Positions 22,662-33,392 of a stretch of 64,000 nucleotides of DNA are shown here, piece after piece. The notes below the pieces were generated by a model that saw only the letters and a list, made by a program, of their open reading frames with translations, searched no databases and was not told where the DNA came from. A program made the translations under genes and the position numbers. Each line of letters begins with the position of its first letter. The stretch's first letter is position 1. This DNA is from Favolaschia claudopus (lineage: Eukaryota > Basidiomycota > Agaricomycetes > Agaricales > Mycenaceae): the NCBI GenBank assembly GCA_037176885.1, contig JAWWNJ010000014.1:1178001-1242000 (forward strand), in the 5' to 3' direction.

Positions 22662-23700
22662 TTACTGCATCATGTAATAGAATGAATTTTTTGGGGTCGG
22701 ATCGAGAAGTTCACGCCCCACTCCAGCACGCAAATCCCCCTCATCATCGGCAGCATACGCATCCGCGGCAGAAACATCCCTCCCAAACATAATCGAGAGT
22801 TGAGTACGCTCCAAGGAAGTAATGTACCCAGCCGCCAGATCCTCCATCAACAGATTGCGGGCCAGCTTGATTTTTTTCGTGGGGGACATAGCCGAAGACT
22901 CACGCTGAGTGAATGACTTCTCGATCGACATCCCAACTGACTGGACGGAACGGCCAAGGAAGAGAAGGGCATCAGGGCCTGAGGTCCTGCCACGTTTATT
23001 ACTCCACGGAGTAGCTGAGTCTGAGTCGTCAGAGAAGGGGCGCTTCGTCGCAGCAGCAGGGGTCGCAGGGACAGCGGGGGGTGTAGGCTGCGAGCTCGGA
23101 GGCTGAGATTGAGGACGATCATCTGGATTCGGCGGCTGGGAGTCACCGAAATTTGTCTGAGACCAATCTGTGAGCGGCTGAGATGCGCCGGACGAATCGT
23201 CGTCATCGTCGTCAGGCTGAGACTGAGGCTGGGTCTCCTCCTGCGTAGAGGCGGGCTGAGGGGCAGCAGCACTGAAGACAAAGCGTCCGCGGGCACGCGA
23301 AGGCACAATCTCGTTGACAATACGGAAGTGAGGCCAGCCCGAGGTTGCGAAGGGCCGAAAGTGGGGATGGGCACTCGCAAAGACCTTCCAGGCGTCCTGG
23401 GTCTCCTCAGTGACGTTTAAACCACCTTCATCCGTGTATGTCCAGCCTGAAGCACCGACATACGTCTTCTGCTTGACCTGTAAAAAGAAGTCATGGAGTT
23501 TCCGCACCTGTGAATGAAAATGAAAAGTTTGAGTATCTATGCAATACATACAGCAGAAACACATACAGCCTTCCATTTCCCGTCAATGGAGTTCGCTGTC
23601 TTTGGTCCACCCTTCTCCGGAATCCCAAGACTGGCCATATATACAGCCGCCTCATTAAGGACAGTCAAGGGGCGATCTGTCAAGCGGCATCAAAACTTGA
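22662..23700 (-). CDS. Myb/SANT-like domain protein of a Harbinger element (5' end uncertain)
   Basis: Minus-strand exons: about 23567-23650 (AAVYMASLGIPEKGG, DGKWKA), an intron of 59 nt, then 23507-22662 opening with VRKLHDFFLQVKQKTYVG and GWTYTDEGG. This is the SANT/Myb-DNA-bind_3 layout, with regularly spaced Trp. A Gln/Ser/Asp-rich linker and a C-terminal helical segment (SIEKSFTQRE, MEDLAAGYITSLERTQLS) follow. In Harbinger elements the SANT protein partners the nuclease for DNA binding and nuclear import, and the tail-to-tail arrangement with the nuclease supports this. The first exon was not found. A MITE at 23799 lies where it would be expected, so the gene may be 5'-truncated. Confidence 0.65.
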
Positions 23701-23798
23701 CCCTCACAGTATGTTCGTGTTTGTCGCCAGCGGTCAAAATCTTGGATTTAGCTGTAACATGTTATAAACTGGTATTTTTGACGTGAATAGTACCCATA

Positions 23799-24299
23799 CT
23801 GTACCATTTCATTCAATTTGTATGTCACGCGTCACAGGGCCGATTTTTTACGAATATTTTCGTACCTGTCACGGGTCACCGAGGCCTCTTATGAATGTCC
23901 CAAACAAGTCACGAAATTGGCGAAAATTGCCCCAAAATCGAATTTTTCGCTCACACATTCTTTTTATCCATCAAATGGTTCCACGAAGTCCATCTTGATG
24001 TTCAAGTCTTGAAAATGGTTCAGATAGCGCTAATTTCGCCTCATTTTAGCTCATTTTTCTATTTGACAGGCCAACCCACCTGAAATCAACCGGATTCTGC
24101 TCAGACCCAATTTTCTTCGTTTCTTGCTCTCCACTGGGTTGTAGATGCTCCTGGGATAGTGGTCAAGCCAAGCAGCGTGTTCTGAGCCATTTACGAATTT
24201 TTTTAGGTGTCACGGTCCTCTAGAGGCATTTAAGAAAACGAAAGTTCGAATATTTGGGTCACGCGTCACAGGCAGGGAGAATTGATCGAAATGATACAG
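23799..24299. mobile_element. 501-bp TA-flanked MITE
   Basis: Ends CTGTACCATTTC and GAAATGATACAG with TA at 23797-23798 and 24300-24301. The element has TCACGCGTCACAGG near both ends. The same TCACGCGTCAC motif occurs in the 52089 element, marking a related family. Confidence 0.7.
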
Positions 24300-24808
24300 T
24301 ATGCGTTAGAAGAGCGCCACAAGCGGCCAAATTGCCACCAAATTGTGTCAATTTTGCGATCTCATAATGCTTTCTATTCGTGGGGTACCTTACGTTTGGC
24401 CTGTCAGATCACGTGCTGATTGATCTGCGTGCCCCGGGGCACACAATCATTCCCTTCGCGATCGTCCCTCCGGCCACCCTCTCCTCTGTGACATTGACGA
24501 TCGGTCCTGTATTTACTAGCAATCAAAACATTTTCTGGGACCCACAAAACACAACATTTGTTTGAAACAGTAAATTCAGTTTTGCCGCCTTTCGGCTGGT
24601 GGTGGGAAGATTAGAAGCACTACCACCACTGATTCGGCATCTTCCTTTGGCAGCTGTCAATAACGCGCTCATAATACGCGTCGCGACGCGTCGCTTTTCG
24701 TATTACCTCCCAATGCCTCGGGCTCTAGAGTTGTTTGGCTTTTGTTTACGTGTTTCACGCTCTGACTCAGGAGTTTTTCACTCTCTTTCTTACACCCGCA
24801 CTGGCCCA

Positions 24809-25922
24809 ATGCCTTCTTCTGAGTTCAATGGGACTGAGCTGCCGATTCCACCGGACGGATTGACAGTCGCGTCTCTCATTTCCGCCAAGGGGGCGCAGTT
24901 ACGGTTCTGGATCATCCAAGCAAACGAAGCTGCGGAAAAGAAGGTCCTCAAGCTGTCCGGGACTGTAGATCAGCAACGCACCAAACTTGCCGAATATTAC
25001 AACTTTGACTTGACAGTAATACCACGCGCATACGAGGCGACTGCACCGACAATAGATGAATCTATTAGGGACCGACAATGGGCAGATTTCGTAAAATTAG
25101 GTGCCGAATGGAAGTCCACGCTCGCTGCTGGCGGAGTTTTCAATTTATTAACGACTCCAAGTGAGAAACTATTCCTATTTTTCGTTAATCTTTTGTCTAA
25201 TCCTACTATACTCAAACAGAGTCATCTGGCGGACATGCTCCAATTTTATCAGTCTCCAGCGGGGCCGAGACTATTATCGGAGAAAAACCCGACGAGGTAT
25301 GTTTGTGTTGTCTATAAATTGCAGACGGCCATACAATTAATTTCTACAGGAGGCTTCCCGTATTCCCCCGCCTCCCAGCCACTCGGTCGAGTCCTTAGTC
25401 ACCGAGCGTCAAAATCAAACGCCTTTCAACACTGCACATCCGGCCGACAACGATTTGTCTCCCAGCTCTAGTGCTGTAAACTCCACATCCCACAACAATA
25501 ATATCAATATTCCTCACGAAAATGCTCGTCACGCGGCAGCGCTACTGGATGATCTTTCGAGGGATATTGAGGGTCTGTCTAGATGCGAGGGACTTCGCGA
25601 CATCATACAGCAGGTCGAGTCCGGGGAGGTAGCTCGAATTCGGGAACGTTATGGTCCCTCGGATGGGCGCCGCGGAACAGCGGATCCGTCGTGGTCCAAA
25701 TACAAGAACATCGTCTCTAAACGAGAGCGTTTATATCGTATTCTCTCAGAGGATTTCAAAGGCGATAAGGACAGGTTCTTTTCCTTCTTCACTGTCCCGC
25801 AGATGCCGAAGAAGCGGAAGCGTATGGTGGAAGATGAAGACCGGCTCCGTTCGTTTCGCAAGATTGTCGACACTCGGGAAAAGCCGGAGTTTAAGACTGT
25901 CCTAAATCAAACGAAAAACTAA
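24809..25922 (+). CDS. Orphan protein, two exons, intact
   Basis: Exons 24809-25300 and 25350-25922 join in phase across a 49-nt intron (GTTTGT ... TTTCTACAG) to give 354 residues. The first ATG (MPSSEFNG) is chosen because upstream codons read low-complexity sequence. The N-terminal 165 residues look globular (FWIIQANEAAEKKVLKLSG, EWKSTLAAGGVFNLLTT). The middle is Ser/Pro/Asn-rich. The C-terminus is basic and charged, with PKKRKRMVEDEDRLRSF, a plausible nuclear localisation signal. I do not recognise the family. It is flanked by MITEs on both sides, and no transposon ends were found around it. Confidence 0.65.
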
Positions 25923-25993
25923 AAGTTTCGGCATTGAATTAAACAATTGCTCTCTCGCCTACGGTCAGACTGACAGAGGCGGCGATACTTGAT

Positions 25994-26434
25994 CAAGGGG
26001 TGTTCACCGGCAAAAGCCGAGACACAGCCTTGGGAGGGAGGGTGGCTCCCGGACCTCTTATTTCACTTTTTGGACAAAGTTGCGGAATGCTTCAAAACCA
26101 CGTTTGGGAGGGTCAAGAAAAAAAGAGCAAAAAAATGTAATAGATTACATAATACTAACCATCTGCCGAGTTCCCCGACCAAGCCAGATGGAGGAAATTT
26201 TCTGCCAGAAAGGCGCAAAAAACCAAGGGATCATTTCACTACCGGTTTTTGGCGGCAAATTATTCCCAAACCAGGCACTTTCAAGCGAAAGTATCCTCAG
26301 ATCGTGAGAAAACTGTCAATAAATTACCGTATTAGGCAAGCTTACATCAGCATTACGTAGCCAGGGAGGGGCAAGAGGCTCTTAAGTCACTTTTCCGACG
26401 TTGTATGGAAAATTTTAAGAATGAACACCTCTTG
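25994..26434. mobile_element. hAT-type MITE (CAAGGGGTGTTC copy 1)
   Basis: Ends CAAGGGGTGTTC and GAACACCTCTTG, with exact TACTTGAT duplication at 25986-25993 and 26435-26442. It is about 90 percent identical by eye to the copy at 31690. Contains CAGCCTTGGGAGGGAGGGTGG-like subterminal sequence; no transposase. Confidence 0.9.
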
Positions 26435-26442
26435 TACTTGAT

Positions 26443-27470
26443 ACTTACAGTAAACTCATCAAATTTCGAATACATCAACAGGGATACCACAGGAGTTATA
26501 TATCACAACGAGTCGCATTACTCGCCAGAATCTAGCATTCAACTTTCCCTTCATTATCCTGCAGATGAAGCGACGGGAGCGAAACTCGTCGACGGTTGAG
26601 CGAGCGAGCGATTTCCTAAACGGGTAGGTGGCGGTGCTGATGCTATCAATTCCGGGGATCAAACTCTCGAAGCGACGTCAAGCTGTGTGATAACACTGTA
26701 AATTCTAGGAACTAAGTACAGATTTCAAGATGCCGGTTTCTTTTCTTCTTGACGAACTCAATCGCGCGAAAATCACTCTATTTCTCCGGAACTTTCCGGT
26801 CAGCACGAGTATTCTGTATTTACACTCAACCCAACCCCTGTGAATTCACACAAGCTCCCCCTCCTGTAGGCATACACAACCTATGTCCGAACGCTGATGG
26901 GGCTGTGCTGAGCAGATGATGCACCTTGTGATGGCTGCTGTCAATCGCACGGCGATGTGATAAGCGCATCTTCCGATTCCCGAATGACACGGCGCATGTC
27001 CGTGTGTGATCCACAACAGTACCGAGTGATCAGTGAGTGATCCTGACTGATCCTGCGCGATGGGAGCGTCGTTCCGCGTGATTTTGCGTTCCTTTGGACT
27101 GTCCTGAAGCAATTTCATTTTGGGTTTCTGAGACTGCGACACGGACGGTAACGTGACGTTGCTGCCACTGTTTGTTGGCTGTTGCGGATGTTTGGCACAG
27201 TGTTCGCCCTAAGGCCTTAATTCTGGGTCCCTCAAGAGCTGTCTGCGATTGTGGTTAACACCGCCGTGAACAGACACCTTTGGACCCCGCTCATCGTTCC
27301 CGCTTGGATCGATTCAGCGTGTTCAAGGTGGGCACCGGCATACACAACCTACGTAATTACAGTCGAATCTAATTCACGGAATTGGTTAAATAGAATTCAC
27401 ACTCACTATAGGGATACTCCTCCTTCTGATAGACCGCCCAGACCCACAAGAAACGCTTTTGATTGTATGG
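26443..27470. other. No confident gene
   Basis: Only short frames with no family signal on either strand. Confidence 0.4.
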
Positions 27471-27845
27471 TAATAAAATCATCTTCCAAAATAGGAAAAC
27501 CGGATCAAAGAATTTTACCCACCGTTAAAATCTGTCAAGATAGTCTGAAAGTGCTTGAAAATTGGACCCAGTTCGCACTTCAGTTGAATCAAATTGACCC
27601 CTTTTGAGCTCGCAATGGCCAATTGAAGTCGGCCATTTTTGCCATTTTTGGTCAATTTTGGTGGATTTTACCCGAAAATCGTCAACTTCAACCAGCCATT
27701 GCGAGCTCAAAACATGGTCAATTGCGTTCAACTAAAGTGTGAACCAGGTTCATTTTTGAAGCACTTTCAGACTACTTTCACAGATTTTCACTGTGGGTAA
27801 AATCCGCTGATCCGAATTTTCCTATTTTGGAAGATGATTTTATTA
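27471..27845. mobile_element. 375-bp foldback/MITE
   Basis: Left TAATAAAATCATCTTCCAAA pairs exactly with the right end at 27826-27845. Inner arms also pair patchily through CTGAAAGTGCTT/AAGCACTTTCAG and TTTGAGCTCGCAATGG. TA lies at each outer edge. No coding capacity. Confidence 0.75.
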
Positions 27846-29978
27846 TGGGGTAACTAGAAGAGTGGGTTAGAAGGTGGGCAGTTATCAATAATGCATGGTT
27901 CTATTTTATTCTGCCCCATTTCTACCTACAATGCGAAAACCAAGTTCCAACATCAGAACTTCAAATCAAATCAAATCAAAAGAGCATGGATCAATGGAAA
28001 AAATCCCCTGTTGCCCAGCCTAACTCATCTCTCAGCTCCTAACGCCAAAGACCATGTCGTTATCGCGATCTTAGATTCCTGCCAACGCCTTCAAGTCTTC
28101 GTCAATATGTGCTCGATACCGTTAGATGTGTCGCCTCAAAGCGATATCCGCAGACGGTGTTATGTTCGCATGAAATCTGCCTATACTCTATACGACTGGC
28201 AGATGGGTGTTCATACGGGGAGGGATTATTGGAGCCGGGCGGAAGAGATCATCGCCTCTCGTCCGCCGGGAGATCTCACTTCTCAAGGTGCGTGATGCCG
28301 TGTTTATGATTATGGCAAAATATCGCTAAACGGAGCATTTCTCAGAGGATACATTTCGCGTACATCCAGACAAACATCAGCGAATTCCTCCGGTGCTCAG
28401 ACGAACGTGTCAATCAAATTCGGATTCTGATTCAGAGTTTGTTCAGAGTCGTACTCTAGTCTCCCGCAGTCAGACTCCATAAGATACATGATAGTCGATA
28501 TATCTTTTATATGGCGGTGCCCTTATTAGGGAGTATGCCGGTTCGAGGGCAAGAGTCTGATCCGGAGCCTCCAAGTAGTCAGAAATTTAGAATGTTAACT
28601 TATAGTTCTAATGCATTCGATTAGCTCCTTAGGAAGTAGTATCAATTAAACCCACCAGTAGTTCTCGATCCATCTTATCTCAACCCAACCTGTACAACTT
28701 AGGCGCCATGTCAAATAATCTGGTCGCATATCCATTTTGTGGTTAGTTGTATTTAAGCACTTGGTATGGTAATGACCGATGATCTTCGACTAATGTTATA
28801 TTATCAGGGTTTTTAATTCTTTTCTTACAATCTTTTCTTCCAAAAAACCCGCCTCCCAATTGCAACCCATCATGCATAGCTCACAAACAGCTGGGAAATC
28901 TCCGAAGTCAGTGATGCCCTGCAGCTTGCCTGCAGCACATGTATCAATTATACTCGGGATCTCGAAAAGTGTTGGCGCCAGGGGTTTTCAATCTTTTCTT
29001 AACACACATTTCTGCATGAAACAAAGTTCTAGATAGTTGAGAAGATCTACGCAGATGTAGCTACAGTAATGATGGGATCAAAACATTGTGATTTATTCTT
29101 TTACAGTCAGCAATGGCGAAATCCCCAATTTTTAGCGTGACGTAGGATTTTTTCTGCGAGAATCTGAATCGGCCAGATTGTAGCCCTCAAACCCCTAATG
29201 CATCTACAGCTTTGAATTGTGGAAAAACTGATCGCGTAAGAACCTTATTATCTAATCTGACATAAGCCGGAAATCGCCGGATTTGCATATCTTTCTCATT
29301 TTCCGCTCCCCTTCCATAGTTCTCATCCATGTTTTATGGCCAAACGTATTCTGAAATCTGAACAAACCTTCCGGCCGATTCCCTTATTTTTCTGCGCCTT
29401 GTGGAGAAATATGTGCAACAAGATAGAACCCTCTGTCGGCTTTCGGCCGAAAGTCCGATGGCCACCAAAGGGAGCAAAACCGGCTTGTCCTGCTACCGTC
29501 TCTTCTGTTCTGCAAACTGAAGAGGCAGAAATGTAGTATAGATCAATGTACAGTTCAACAATAATGCATACGTTCATAATGCATAAAGCTCATTTTGCAT
29601 CTGGGTTCACCTAGGTCCACCGACTTGGTAGGCGGGGGATTTATCATTTTGCAATATTGCATAAGGTTGAGAGCTGGTTTATGCATTATGAGATAGGGAA
29701 ATTCGCGAAGCTCCCGACGAGAAATGGCAAGAATGAGGTTTGATTGAGGCTAAATCAATCGGTCTTGCAAAGCAGTGATGTTGGCAAGTGTTGTGCTTGT
29801 TATCTGCTTCTAACACAACCAATCACACAGTTTCCTCAGGACTTTGCCCTTCAGCCAAGTGCGGGGAGCCGTTAAACATACGTACAAAGAAGCAGTCCAA
29901 CAATCAAGTAATCGAAGGACACTCCTAACCCTTCAGCAAAGGTTCAAGCGACAAAGAAGGCCCGGCTCACTCTTTATA
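27846..29978. other. Gene-poor interval
   Basis: An open plus-strand frame to about 28295 ends near a possible splice donor and has mixed composition. It may be a gene fragment but no domain is recognisable. The remainder holds short ATGCATTA-type repeats near 29570-29690 and no gene I can support. Confidence 0.35.
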
Positions 29979-30484
29979 CAGTGGTGGCAAATAGAAATTG
30001 CCGTGGCTTTTTGGTCAAAATCTTGCTGTATACTTCACCGAATGACCTGAAATAAAATGTAGAGATAAATATATGATACCTCTGTACTGCTTAAAACACT
30101 CAGCTATATATTACGCCCTGACAATGCATCAATAACAGGACAGTTTCTGATTATTGCCATATCTGGAAAGACTCAATGTATCCTCAGCAAAAAAGTGTCA
30201 CAATAGGATGAAGGTACTTGAAAAACAGTCCTAGTTTCCACTTTTGTTGAGAATTGACCCTCATTTGAGCTCACAACAACCGCTCAGAGTGCTTTTCCAG
30301 ATATGGCAATAATCAGAAACTGTCCTGTTATTGATGCATCGTCAGGGCATAATAGATAGCTGAGTATTCTAAGTGGTACAGTAGTATCATATATTTATCT
30401 CTACATCTTATTTCAGGTCATTCGGTGAAGTATACAGCAAGATTTTGGCCAAAAAGCCACGGCAATTTCTATTTGCCACCACTG
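29979..30484. mobile_element. 506-bp long-armed foldback MITE
   Basis: The left arm (29979 to about 30165) and the right arm (about 30293-30484) are inverted copies over about 190 bp, with only scattered mismatches. They leave a loop of about 130 bp. Termini are CAGTGGTGGCAAATAGAAAT and its complement, and TA lies at 29977-29978 and 30485-30486. The transcript or single strand would form a very long hairpin. Confidence 0.88.
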
Positions 30485-30486
30485 TA

Positions 30487-31339
30487 ATTGGCTGAATGTC
30501 CGCGCTTTATTTGTCAAACTTGAAAGGTGATTCTGCGTACCGAAGCATTGAACTCCCTTCGGCCCGCGAAGTTGAGTCCCAGGCCATGGCCAGATGGAAG
30601 AGCTGCTTCATGGAAAGGAAATAGGTAACCCTCAAGGGGGCATGGGGTAGCATTCCATGGAAATAAACGCGACGTGAAGTCTGCTTATGTGAGATTACAT
30701 AATAACATCCTATTGCGGTTCGAGGGGCGCAAGACTACTGTGATTTGGGGTGAAACTTGTGCATAGCCTGACTTCGGGTCAAAAGACCATCAGAGGGCAG
30801 AGGCACGGCAGCTCAAAAACGAGAAGAAGATTTTGGGACTCCGAGTTCCTTCCCGCATGCCTCTCACTTTGTATATATAAGGGCCTGTTGGCGAGGCCCG
30901 CTTAGGTCAGCGTCTAGACCCTCGGAGGCGCACGGAGCCGTCAAGTTTGGTCTAGACCGGGCCTTTGACGGCGGTCTCGCATTTTCGGCAGCGAGGCCCG
31001 TCTACTTAGTCCGCGACGGCCGACCTGTCGAGATGCCGTGTAGCCGGCTAACCACGGCTCGCTGGCACTCGACGAATTCCGCCGCCAGGGGCATGGCGAT
31101 GCTGATGGCGGCAGAAATCACGGCGATCAACATTGTTTCCCAAAATGGTTTCCTAATGTAACCGCGAAGAATTCATGCCACTAAATGGCTGTTAGTGGAT
31201 GGGCTTGGGGTGTATGACGGTGGCAATTTTTAGCAAACAAACATAGGAGCATAGCGAGTTCAATTCCCACCTTGATCCATTTTTTTGTGACTCCCGCAGG
31301 GCAAAATAACACGGGTTAGGTTCGTGACTGCCGTAGGCC
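30487..31339. other. No confident gene; GC-rich patch at 30880-31090
   Basis: The patch has repeated GAGGCCCG and TCTAGACC words but no open frame of note. Confidence 0.35.
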
Positions 31340-31392
31340 AGAAGCACGTTGGTTAGGGTTCGGGTTAGGTGTTAGGGTTAAGGCTTAGGGTG
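31340..31392 (+). repeat. Interstitial telomere-like repeats
   Basis: Several exact and near TTAGGG units in one direction (GGTTAGGGTTCGGGTTAGG, TGTTAGGGTTAAGGCTTAGGG). TTAGGG is the usual fungal telomere unit. The patch is short and degenerate. Confidence 0.6.
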
Positions 31393-31689
31393 TATGAGGT
31401 ATATTTTTCTAAAAACAGGCGGGAAGAAAATTTTAGTGTACTTGTGCACAATAAAGTCTTGGGAATGCCGAGGTTTGCCGATCTGTTGGCCGCCTTTGAT
31501 GCCGGCATCAAATCGCCTTTTTGGGATAGCCCCTGGCGGCGGAAAGTTGGCAAGTGCTCGCTGGCATCCATCTAGTCGTGCCTACACGTCTCCACGCCGC
31601 CTCGACAGCCATCAGCTGTCAATCAGCGGAGGCGGAGAAGTTTAGATGCTGTTTGAACGCAGTATGGTGCCGCAACTGACTCTTGCTCT

Positions 31690-32134
31690 CAAGGGGTGTT
31701 CACCGGCAAAAGCCGAGACACAGCCTTGGGAGGGAGGGTGGGTCCCGGACCTCTTATTTCACTTTTTTGGACAAAGTTGCAGAATGCTTCAAAAACACGT
31801 TTGGGAGGGTCAAGAAAAAAAGCGCAAAAAAAGTGTAATATATTACATAATACTAACCGTCCGCCGAGTTCCCCGACCCAAGCCAGATGCAGGAAATCTT
31901 CTTCCAGAAAGACGCAAGAAACCGAGGCATCATTCTGCTACAGTTGATTCGCAGCAAATTATTCCCAAACCTGGCACTTTCGAGCACATGTATCGTCAGA
32001 TCGTGAGAAAACTGTCAATAAATTACTGTATTAGGCAAGCTTACGTCAGCATTACGTAGCCAGGGAGGGGTCAGAAGGGTTTTAAATCACTTTTCCGACG
32101 TTGTATGGAAAATTTTAAGATTGAATACCCCTTG
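31690..32134. mobile_element. hAT-type MITE (CAAGGGGTGTTC copy 2)
   Basis: Starts CAAGGGGTGTTC, ends GAATACCCCTTG, exact CTTGCTCT duplication at 31682-31689 and 32135-32142. Near-identical in length and order to the 25994 copy. Confidence 0.9.
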
Positions 32135-32142
32135 CTTGCTCT

Positions 32143-33036
32143 TTTTGATTTTCTCGATGATAGATCCAGCGCGTACTTAGCAAATTCCATACAGCCGTCA
32201 CTGTCATAAGGCATAGGTCTCGGGAGAGGCCTCAGGGTATGCCTTTTCGCAGAGTATGCCCCTGGACAGAGATGACGGCAGTCCAAAATCACGTGTTTCG
32301 TGGGACATTACCATATCGGTGAAACGGTGCACCAAAGTGCAGCTGTGAAATCTGACTAGAAAAGAGTAGAGACAAAGTCTGTACTCCAAACCAATACAAA
32401 ATCCAACTACACCAACAACTCCAATTGGGGGGGGGCGGGGATGTATTATACTCGCGTGGTCCAAATGCCTGAACAACGAGTTTACGGAAAAACAAATAGG
32501 TAATTACTGCAGAGGTGGCTATCTCTACATGTCGCTACAAACTGTTAACCGAGCACACACAAATTCCGGGGGTTAGATCACGCAAGACGCTGGCAATCAA
32601 TGTAAACTGGCCGGCCGTTTGACTGGCAGGATAGCCCAAAGTCGTCCAAGTACTCAAAGACTATTGAAGTTTTCTCAGTTGAATCGAAGCACTCGCACTT
32701 TGTAGACGCAAAAACCATATCATTCCAAGCAAGACATGAGAAATGTACACGACGACAGCACTGAGAGAGCGGATATTCTTCAGGGTATGCAAGCTGGAGT
32801 GATAGAGCCAATAATCAGCCAACGCAGCAAGTTCGATGAAAGAAACTTACCAAAACCGGAGACAGATGCAAGAGATCGGCGACGAGAGATTAGACGTTGA
32901 TAGCGTGAACGTAGCAAAACATTGATAGTTGATACCTAGAAACGATCGAAGAATTAGTTCGTTGTATTAACAATCGGACGCGGGACGCACGAACCAAAAA
33001 AAGCCTGAGGATGATCGGCCCCTAGCGGGTATAGTA
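32143..33036. other. Possible minus-strand gene remnant, not resolved
   Basis: Minus-strand frames at 32204-32476 (a hydrophobic stretch, then HRFTDMVMSHETRDFG) and 32578-32811 look mildly coding, but no domain or consistent splice model was found. Confidence 0.25.
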
Positions 33037-33038
33037 TA

Positions 33039-33391
33039 CAGTTGCGGCCAAGGTACTTGCATTCCATATATGGAAGGTACCCGCGATACCCCCGCAAATA
33101 GTGTCAGGCCCCAGTACCCCAGTCATGAGATACAGCCCTCATTTTATGGAAGCTACCTGCCCAAGAACCGGGAGAAACCGGTGAAAATCCAGTAACAAAG
33201 CTGTTTGGTGTAGGTTTGTTTGGAACTTGTACCACGTTTTCTGCTACTTTCCTCCCGAGTTGCTTGGCGGTGAGCGTCCAGGAGGCAATCAACAGGCACT
33301 GCAGAAGATATCCACCCCTTAACCTGTTGTTTCAGGGTGTTTCTGCACCCACCTTCCATATATGGTAATGCAAGTATTTTGGCCGCAACTG
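33039..33391. mobile_element. 353-bp MITE (CAGTTGCGGC family), split from its right TA
   Basis: Arms CAGTTGCGGCCAAGGTACTT... and ...AAGTATTTTGGCCGCAACTG pair over about 40 bp. TA is at 33037-33038. The right-hand TA now lies beyond the hAT element, at about 38871, because hAT inserted at this MITE's end. A family member is at 41062. Confidence 0.82.
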
Positions 33392-33392
33392 T

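Noticed and set aside
29336..29536. 66-codon plus-strand ORF
   Set aside because: Short, no family signal, and antisense frames are equally open.
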